A stretch of 64,000 nucleotides of DNA. Source: Acuticoccus kalidii. GTDB taxonomy: Bacteria > Pseudomonadota > Alphaproteobacteria > Rhizobiales > Amorphaceae. The notes under the pieces were generated by a model. That model searched no databases. It was not told where the DNA came from and saw only the letters and a list, made by a program, of their open reading frames with translations. Made by a program: the position numbers and the translations under genes. Of this stretch, positions 58,897-64,000 are shown piece after piece. Position 1 is the stretch's first letter. Each line of letters starts with the position of its first letter. The DNA lies in contig NZ_JAKGCS010000015.1 in assembly GCF_021556395.1 (NCBI RefSeq), forward strand, positions 1-64,000, read 5' to 3'.

Positions 58897-59867
58897 GTCC
58901 AGTGGGGCAGGGGGTGTCCGGAAACGGGGGAGCGGAGTACGGCAATGGAGTTGCCGTTGAGGCACCCGAGGTAGATCGTCTTCAGATCCGGGCCGCCGAA
59001 CGCGAGGCTCGACAGGTTGCCGATATGCCGGCCCCGGCTCCGAGCAAGATGACCCTTCTCGCCGAGGCGGCCGGCGAGATAATCGGCTTCAATCGTATCG
59101 ATCTCCGGGTCGGGGTCGGTGAGGACGGTCGTGCAGGTTCCGTCGGCGCTCACGCGGACCAGGCTGTTCGAGATCACGCTCGTGACCCACAGGCCGCATT
59201 CGCTGTCGAAGGCCATGCCGTCGGGGAAGATGCCGGGCCCGTACGTGGCGAACACTTCCGGCTGGCCGACGCTCCCGTCCGCGCCGATGCGCATGCGTGA
59301 GGTGCGGCGGCCGAACGTTTCGTTGACGTAGAGCCAGTCGCCGGACGGGTCGAGGCAGACCTCGTTGGTGAAGCAGAAGCCATTCGCGACGATCCGGGCT
59401 CCGCGCTCGTCCGCAAGGATGATGAAACCGTCGTCGGCGCCGGCGTGATTGGCGCGAGTCCGGTCTGCAAGGCGGGTGCTTACCGTGATCCAGATCCGGC
59501 CGAGAGCGTCGCGGGTGACGAAATTGGCGGGCGGGATCGGCGCGCCGTCCACCTCGGTGATGAACGGCGCAACCTCGCCGTCAGCGGAAATGCGCCAGAC
59601 CCCGCCGGCGTCGGCAAGGTTGGCGGCCAGAAAGCTGCCGTCCGGCATCGGCGTGATCCCGTTCGGCCGTAGCGGTCCTGCGCCGGGGGCGTGCATGGTT
59701 CCGACGAAGTGCTGGCTGCCGTCGGGGACGATGCGCATCAGGCCGCCGCGCCAGTCGCAGGTGACCACGTCGCCGTCCGGCATCGCGACCACGCATTCGG
59801 GGCGGCAGAGGTCGGTGCCGATGATGCTGAGACCAGCGGGATCGATCTGGTAGAGCATGATCTCCAT
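58893..59867 (-). CDS. SMP-30/gluconolactonase/LRE-family protein
   Basis: This 324-residue six-bladed beta-propeller has the metal ligands of the family: Glu in CRPECVVAMPDG, Asn in FCFTNEVCLDPSG and Asp in IFPDGMAFDSECGLW. SMP-30 enzymes open sugar-acid lactones. It starts four bases after the dctM stop, so it should process an aldonolactone-like substrate delivered by the TRAP transporter. Its TAG stop is formed by the last base of the adjacent IS630 element plus the TA duplication, so the original C-terminus may have been longer. Confidence 0.88.
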   Translation of the reverse strand: MEIMLYQIDPAGLSIIGTDLCRPECVVAMPDGDVVTCDWRGGLMRIVPDGSQHFVGTMHAPGAGPLRPNGITPMPDGSFLAANLADAGGVWRISADGEVAPFITEVDGAPIPPANFVTRDALGRIWITVSTRLADRTRANHAGADDGFIILADERGARIVANGFCFTNEVCLDPSGDWLYVNETFGRRTSRMRIGADGSVGQPEVFATYGPGIFPDGMAFDSECGLWVTSVISNSLVRVSADGTCTTVLTDPDPEIDTIEADYLAGRLGEKGHLARSRGRHIGNLSSLAFGGPDLKTIYLGCLNGNSIAVLRSPVSGHPLPHWT

Positions 59868-59870
59868 CCC

Positions 59871-61148
59871 TCAGCGGTAGATCAGGGTCGGCAGCCACAT
59901 CGACAGCGCCGGGATGAACGTGACCATCATCAGGACGACGAGGAGCGGGACGATGAAGGGCATCGTAGCGCGGGCGGTGTACTCGAAGCTGACATTCGAC
60001 ACCTTGGCGAGGATGTAGAGCACCATCCCCACCGGCGGCGTCAGCAGTCCCAGCATCAGGTTGAGCACCATGATGACGCCGAACTGCACCGGGTCGACGC
60101 CGACCGAGATCGCGAGCGGCAGCAAGACTGGCACGAGAATGGTGATCGCCGCCACCGTCTCCATGAAGCAGCCGACGACGAACAGGATCAGGTTGATCAC
60201 GACGAGGATCACGAACGTGTTGTCGGTCGAGCCCGAGACGAGCGCCGCGAACATCTCCGGCACGCGGTTCTGCGTCAGGATCCACGAGAAGATCGACGCA
60301 CTGGCGACGACGAACATGATGACGACGGTCGTCTCGAGCGACTCCAGGCTGATGCGCAGGAAGCTCTTCAGCGTGAGATTCCGGTAGATGACGGCGCCGA
60401 GGATCAGCGCCCACGCGACGGCTCCGATGGCCGCCTCGGTGGGCGTCATGATCCCGAGGAGGATGCCGCCGATGATGATCGCCGGCGTGATCAGCGACAG
60501 GAACGCCCGCCGGAACGTGATCCACAGGACCCGCATCGAGAATGCCGCCGCGCGCCGGTAGCCGCGGCGCCTAGCGTAGAAGTGGACCAGGATCATCAGC
60601 GCCACGGCCATCAGGAGCCCCGGGATGACGCCGGCTGCGAAGAGCTGCCCGATGGAGGCCGACGCGAGGACGCCGTAGATCACCATGGGAAGGCTCGGCG
60701 GGATTAGCGGGCCGATCGTCGAGGACGCCGCGGTGATGCCGATCGAGAAGTCCGGGTCATAGCCCGCGTCGCGCATCGCCTTGATCTCGATGGCGCCGAG
60801 GCCGCCGGCGTCGGCAACCGCCGCGCCCGACATGCCTGCGAACAGCACCGATGCGCCGACGTTCACGTGGCCGAGCCCGCCGCGCATCCAGCCGACCAGC
60901 GCCTGCGCGAACGCGAAAATCCGGGCGGTGATGCCGGTCGAGTTCATCAGGTTGCCGGCGAAGATGAAGAACGGGATGGCGAGAAGGGGAAAGCTGTCCA
61001 CGCCGGCGACCATGCGGTGCACGACGACGAGCGGCGGCACCGTGCCCGAGGCGAGGACGTAGACAAGCGATGCCCCGGCCAGCGCCAGCGCGATCGGAAG
61101 CCCGATCACGATGAAGACGGCGAGCGCAGCGAAGAGGAGCAGGATCAT
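59871..61148 (-). CDS. TRAP transporter large permease (DctM)
   Basis: DctM (425 residues) has about twelve transmembrane helices. The N-terminal AVFIVIGLPIALALAGASLVYVLA, PFFIFAGNLMNSTGITARIF, the GMSGAAVADAGGLGAIEIKAM block and IGPLIPPSLPMVIYGV are family hallmarks. It is the ion-coupled importer unit of the tripartite ATP-independent transporter. It lies behind dctQ and ahead of the SMP-30 gene. Confidence 0.96.
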   Translation of the reverse strand: MILLLFAALAVFIVIGLPIALALAGASLVYVLASGTVPPLVVVHRMVAGVDSFPLLAIPFFIFAGNLMNSTGITARIFAFAQALVGWMRGGLGHVNVGASVLFAGMSGAAVADAGGLGAIEIKAMRDAGYDPDFSIGITAASSTIGPLIPPSLPMVIYGVLASASIGQLFAAGVIPGLLMAVALMILVHFYARRRGYRRAAAFSMRVLWITFRRAFLSLITPAIIIGGILLGIMTPTEAAIGAVAWALILGAVIYRNLTLKSFLRISLESLETTVVIMFVVASASIFSWILTQNRVPEMFAALVSGSTDNTFVILVVINLILFVVGCFMETVAAITILVPVLLPLAISVGVDPVQFGVIMVLNLMLGLLTPPVGMVLYILAKVSNVSFEYTARATMPFIVPLLVVLMMVTFIPALSMWLPTLIYR

Positions 61149-61176
61149 CGGGTTTGTCCGGCGCGGATCGGTCCGG

Positions 61177-61707
61177 TCACGCCGGTTTCGACCGAAGGAG
61201 GGTCACGAGGTTCTGGAGGCTGCGGAGCGTCATCGCGGCGAACCCGGCAGTCACGACCCAGTAGACAACCCCCATCGGCAGGTCGATCGACGCCATCGGC
61301 TGGTTGCCCATGAGTTCGGAGACCCGGGCGGCGTAGTAGGTCAGCGCCGCGAAGATCGCGGTGGCGACCACGTCGGCAAGGATCGCCACGACGCGTCGGA
61401 GCGGGGCGGGCAGGCGGTCGGCGAAGTAGGTCATGTTGATATGGGAGCGACGGCTCAGCACTGCCGACGCGCCGATGAACGTCACGCCGATGAGGAGGTA
61501 GCGCGCCACCTCCTCGGTCCAGCCGAACGAGTTGTTGAGCACGTAGCGGGTGAAGAACTGAAGGAAGATCACCACGGCGGTCGCCCAGAACAGGACCACC
61601 GCGGGTCCGTCCTCGAAGCGCATGGGGAAGGGCGCCTCGGCCTCTCCCGCCGCGCCCTCGATCGCATCGCCGAACCCGGCGGACCGTTCGCCCTCGTCGT
61701 CTCTCAT
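61177..61707 (-). CDS. TRAP transporter small permease (DctQ)
   Basis: DctQ (176 residues) has four transmembrane helices: VVLFWATAVVIFLQFFTRYVLNNSFGWTEEVARYLLIGVTFIGA is typical of the family. The start is the ATG at 61705-61707 (MRDDEGERSAGFGD), giving a slightly long, acidic, probably cytoplasmic N-terminus; the frame is open to 61815. It joins the DctP-bound solute to DctM. Confidence 0.92.
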   Translation of the reverse strand: MRDDEGERSAGFGDAIEGAAGEAEAPFPMRFEDGPAVVLFWATAVVIFLQFFTRYVLNNSFGWTEEVARYLLIGVTFIGASAVLSRRSHINMTYFADRLPAPLRRVVAILADVVATAIFAALTYYAARVSELMGNQPMASIDLPMGVVYWVVTAGFAAMTLRSLQNLVTLLRSKPA

Positions 61708-61762
61708 GATCGTCCTTCCATGGCCAATGCGGGCGCGGGTCCGGCCGGCGAACGCGCTGCGG

Positions 61763-62788
61763 TCAGCCGAGCGCCTGCACCTCGTCATACTGAGCTTTCG
61801 TCCACGGCACGTCATCGCCGACGAGGTACGGCTTGATCGCCTCGCGGAAGGCTTCGGTGTCGACCTCGTTCACGGTCACCCCGTCGTCCTTCATCTTCTG
61901 GACCAGCGAGGCTTCCTCGGCGATGACGTCGGTGGTGCACTGCTCCATCGCGCTGGCGAAGACTTCCGAGAAGATCGCCTTGTCCTCGTCCGACAGGCGA
62001 GACCAGAGGGTGCCGCTCGACAGGGCCACCAGCGAGTCGATCATGTGAGCCGTCAGCGCCACGTGGCTTTGCACCTCGTAGAACTTCTGGGCGTAGATCG
62101 TTGGGAGCGGGTTTTCCTGGCCGTCGACCGCGCCCTGCTGGAGGGCGAGGTAGACCTCCGAGAAGCTGATCGGCGTCGGATTGGCGCCGACGGCGCGCGG
62201 GTAAATGAGGTAAAGCGGCACGTTCGGCACGCGCAGCTTCATGCCGTTCATGTCCTCGGGCTTCTCGATCAGCCGGTTCGAGGTGGTGTGGCGGGTGCCG
62301 TAGTAGACAGTCGCCATCGCGTGGAGGCCCGATGCCTCGTTGAACCCGTCGACGGCCGCCTGACGGAGGTCGCTGTCGCGGTAGGCCGCCCAGTGGTCGA
62401 AGTCGCGGAACATCGTCGGCGCGCCGATGATCGACATTGCCTCGTAGGAGCGGCTGGCTGCAGCGCTGCCAGTGAAGCCCATGTCGATGGTGCCGAGGGT
62501 GAGGCCCTGGTAGATGTCGACCTCGCCGCCGAGCGCCGAGTTCGGGAAGACCTCGATCACGTGCCGTCCATCGGTCCGCTCGGAGATCTGTTCGGCTGCC
62601 CAGAGCACCCATTTGTGGAACGGCTGGGTCTCGTTGAAGATGTGCGCGAACTTCAGCGTGCGCCCCTGAGCATGCACCGCAGGCGCGGACAGCCCCATAG
62701 CGCCAATTCCCGCCAGCGCGGCAACGCTCGTCAACAGGAATCTCCGGCGATCAAGGCCGCGTCCGTGCGTGTTGGCATCGGTACTCAT
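61763..62788 (-). CDS. TRAP transporter substrate-binding protein (DctP), Tat-type signal
   Basis: DctP (341 residues) carries a Tat signal (RRRFLLTS at about 14-21) and the TRAP solute-receptor fold: LKFAHIFNETQPFHKWVLWAAEQI, VIEVFPNSALGGEVDIYQGLTLGTIDMGF and the conserved RVPNVPLYLIYPRAVGANPTPISFSEVYLALQQGAVDGQENPL, which carries the carboxylate-binding Arg. It is the first gene of dctP-dctQ-dctM-SMP30, and acidic sugars or lactone-forming acids are likely substrates. The ATG at 62786-62788 is chosen over the very long open frame. Confidence 0.95.
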   Translation of the reverse strand: MSTDANTHGRGLDRRRFLLTSVAALAGIGAMGLSAPAVHAQGRTLKFAHIFNETQPFHKWVLWAAEQISERTDGRHVIEVFPNSALGGEVDIYQGLTLGTIDMGFTGSAAASRSYEAMSIIGAPTMFRDFDHWAAYRDSDLRQAAVDGFNEASGLHAMATVYYGTRHTTSNRLIEKPEDMNGMKLRVPNVPLYLIYPRAVGANPTPISFSEVYLALQQGAVDGQENPLPTIYAQKFYEVQSHVALTAHMIDSLVALSSGTLWSRLSDEDKAIFSEVFASAMEQCTTDVIAEEASLVQKMKDDGVTVNEVDTEAFREAIKPYLVGDDVPWTKAQYDEVQALG

Positions 62789-62871
62789 GTCGATCCTCCC
62801 GTTTTTGTGTGGAGCCGGTCGTGCGCCGAACGCACTCTTGCAGCTTCGCTTGTTGCCTTGAGGCTGGCATG

Positions 62872-62897
62872 AATGGGCAATGCATGCAATGCTCATT
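62872..62897. promoter_or_regulatory. 26-bp palindromic operator between dctP and the GntR gene
   Basis: AATGGGCAATGCA and its partner TGCAATGCTCATT form a 13+13 inverted repeat with eleven of thirteen pairs matching and an inner GCATGC. It lies in the divergent gap between the dctP start and the regulator start, the expected place for the regulator to bind and control both. Confidence 0.6.
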
Positions 62898-62923
62898 TTC
62901 GTAGATAGAGGCGCGGACGCCCG

Positions 62924-63937
62924 GTGCAGGAGGCAACGCTGGTAAATCAGGAGACGACGGGCTCGGTTCACGCGACGCGCGTCTACGTCAGCATCGCGGA
63001 GACGCTGCGCGAGGCGATTGCGGCAGGCCGCCTCGTGGAAGGCACCGTTCTCCTCGAACGGCCGCTCGCGGAGATCTTTGGGGCGAGCCGCTCCCCGGTC
63101 CGCCAGGCGTTGCGGGTGCTGGCCGAGGAAGGGCTCGTTCACCCCTTCGCGGGTCGAGGCCTGCTGGTCGGTCGCGACAACGCACCGGTGCGGGTGCCGG
63201 TGACGAGGGAAATCCTGCAACTGCGCGCGCAGGGGCCGGTCGTGACCAAGGTGCCGACTTGGCGGTCGCTCTGGTACGACTTCGAGCGGGAGGTGATCCT
63301 GCGCTCCGTCTACGGCAGCGGGACCATCAACGAGCTGGCGCTGGCCCGGCGCTTTGATGTCGGGCGCACCGTTGCCCACGATCTCCTCCTCCACGCGCAG
63401 CAGGTGGGGATCGTGTTCCGCGACCGGCGCGCCCGCTGGTCGATCGTCCAGTTCGACGACAACCGCCTCGACAACCTCTACAGTCTCCGTCTGATTCTGG
63501 AGCCGGTCGCGCTGCGGCTTGCCGCCGATCGCGTGCCGCGAGCCCGGCTCACCCCGATGATCGAGAACTGCCGGGTGCTGCTGGAGGAGCCGGTCGGCGA
63601 CGCGAGGTCCGCCCTCGACCGGCTCGAATACGACCTCCATATCGAATGTCTCGAGCACTCGGCGAATGCTGAGCTGCCGCGCGCGCTGCGAGTGTCGAAT
63701 TCGATGCTGATCGCCGGCAAGCACATCCAGGCTGAGGTCGGGCAGGTTGGGACCGCTCCGCCGCCGATGATCGCGGAGCATTGCGCGGTGCTGGAAGCCC
63801 TCGCCTCTGGAAGGGTCGAGCACGCAGTGGAGCAGCTTGCGGCGCACTTGGAGTCTTCCCGGCGTCGTTCCGAAATGCGTGTCGCGGCGTTCCTAGCGCG
63901 CAACCCAAGCTACGAGATCGCCTACGTCTCGACCTGA
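62924..63937 (+). CDS. GntR/FCD-family regulator with two winged helices
   Basis: This 337-residue protein (GTG start) has a GntR winged helix at about 20-80 (LREAIAAGRLVEGTVLLERPLAEIFGASRSPVRQALRVLAEEG). A second, degenerate helix-turn-helix follows at about 110-170 (ELALARRFDVGRTVAHDLLLHAQQVGIV). The FCD domain (about 175-320) has the metal-binding pattern EYDLHIECLEH, AEHCAVLEA and AHLESS. FCD sugar-acid regulators usually have one winged helix (about 220-250 residues), so the second is unusual. It is divergent from the TRAP operon. Confidence 0.88.
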   Translation: MQEATLVNQETTGSVHATRVYVSIAETLREAIAAGRLVEGTVLLERPLAEIFGASRSPVRQALRVLAEEGLVHPFAGRGLLVGRDNAPVRVPVTREILQLRAQGPVVTKVPTWRSLWYDFEREVILRSVYGSGTINELALARRFDVGRTVAHDLLLHAQQVGIVFRDRRARWSIVQFDDNRLDNLYSLRLILEPVALRLAADRVPRARLTPMIENCRVLLEEPVGDARSALDRLEYDLHIECLEHSANAELPRALRVSNSMLIAGKHIQAEVGQVGTAPPPMIAEHCAVLEALASGRVEHAVEQLAAHLESSRRRSEMRVAAFLARNPSYEIAYVST

Positions 63938-64000
63938 AGGCTTTCGGGTCGCACGAAATCGCGTTTGACGAGCCAGACTCCGACGAAGGCATGGCCCTTC
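63922..64000 (-). CDS. Possible 3' end of a minus-strand gene running out of the window
   Basis: The minus-strand frame entering at the window edge reads KGHAFVGVWLVKRDFVRPES then LQVET and stops at 63922-63924. GHAFVGVWL is a motif of DUF4011-type helicase proteins, but there it is internal, not C-terminal. So this is either a truncated copy or a chance match. It overlaps the GntR stop by a few codons. Confidence 0.25.
   Translation of the reverse strand, partial: KGHAFVGVWLVKRDFVRPESLQVET

Noticed and set aside
61763-63847. 694-residue extension of dctP
   Set aside because: The part before the Tat signal runs through the palindromic operator and antisense to the regulator gene; dctP starts at 62788.

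Overview
The window is GC-rich, gene-dense DNA from one replicon of an alphaproteobacterium, most likely of the order Hyphomicrobiales (Rhizobiales). This rests on the helicase / S4 / fdxA / carD cluster, CobS-CobT beside a J-domain protein, an MbfA-type ferritin-VIT1 fusion, the small 'twin transmembrane' protein next to a PduO-type adenosyltransferase, a HemC-HemD-HemY cluster, and abundant TRAP, TTT and ABC uptake systems. No rRNA, tRNA or CRISPR array was seen.

Layout. 0.1-14.6 kb is mostly core: DUF3096 membrane peptide, CarD regulator, FdxA, S4 protein, SUV3-like helicase, DUF3108 protein, L28 (rpmB, with a 37-bp tandem duplication over its stop), YhhQ, a phytase-like esterase, CobT, CobS, a J-domain protein, a PPOX flavoprotein and a CFA-synthase-like methyltransferase. 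14.6-24.4 kb holds MbfA, ArgG, an M48 lipoprotein protease, an SNase-like protein, 3-hydroxybutyryl-CoA dehydrogenase, EtfA/EtfB, the cobalamin adenosyltransferase, the twin-TM protein and a UbiH-type hydroxylase. 24.4-32.2 kb holds TesB, a lower-GC strip with a DUF4279-like orphan and a VOC-protein remnant, a diguanylate cyclase, TsaD and HemC-HemD-HemY.

32.3-44.5 kb is an uptake and catabolic block. A dpp-type ABC transporter is followed by a CocE/NonD hydrolase and an M19 dipeptidase. A divergent XRE-cupin regulator and a TctCBA transporter come next. The same 17-bp inverted repeat (TTTTCC-N5-GGAAAA type) lies in front of the ABC binding-protein gene and between the regulator and tctC, which suggests one regulon. 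44.5-54.7 kb carries a DsbA-like/NhaA fusion lacking the CxxC cysteines, an EamA exporter, a Ca2+/H+ antiporter, two alpha/beta hydrolases, a Rieske ferredoxin, a two-subunit CoA-transferase, a DEAD-box helicase and a cold-shock protein. A second diguanylate cyclase follows.

56.4-58.9 kb is an accessory scar: a truncated SGNH-like gene, a decayed RHS/YD-repeat gene whose toxin end can be read across frameshifts, a very AT-rich two-TM ORF right behind it (candidate immunity protein), a resolvase fragment, and two IS630 remnants. One remnant is an internally deleted element with both ends and TA target duplications. It abuts the 3' end of an SMP-30 gene, the last gene of a TRAP operon (dctP-dctQ-dctM-SMP30) controlled by a divergent GntR-type regulator with two winged helices and a 26-bp palindrome upstream. 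The last ~80 bases may hold the 3' end of another minus-strand gene.
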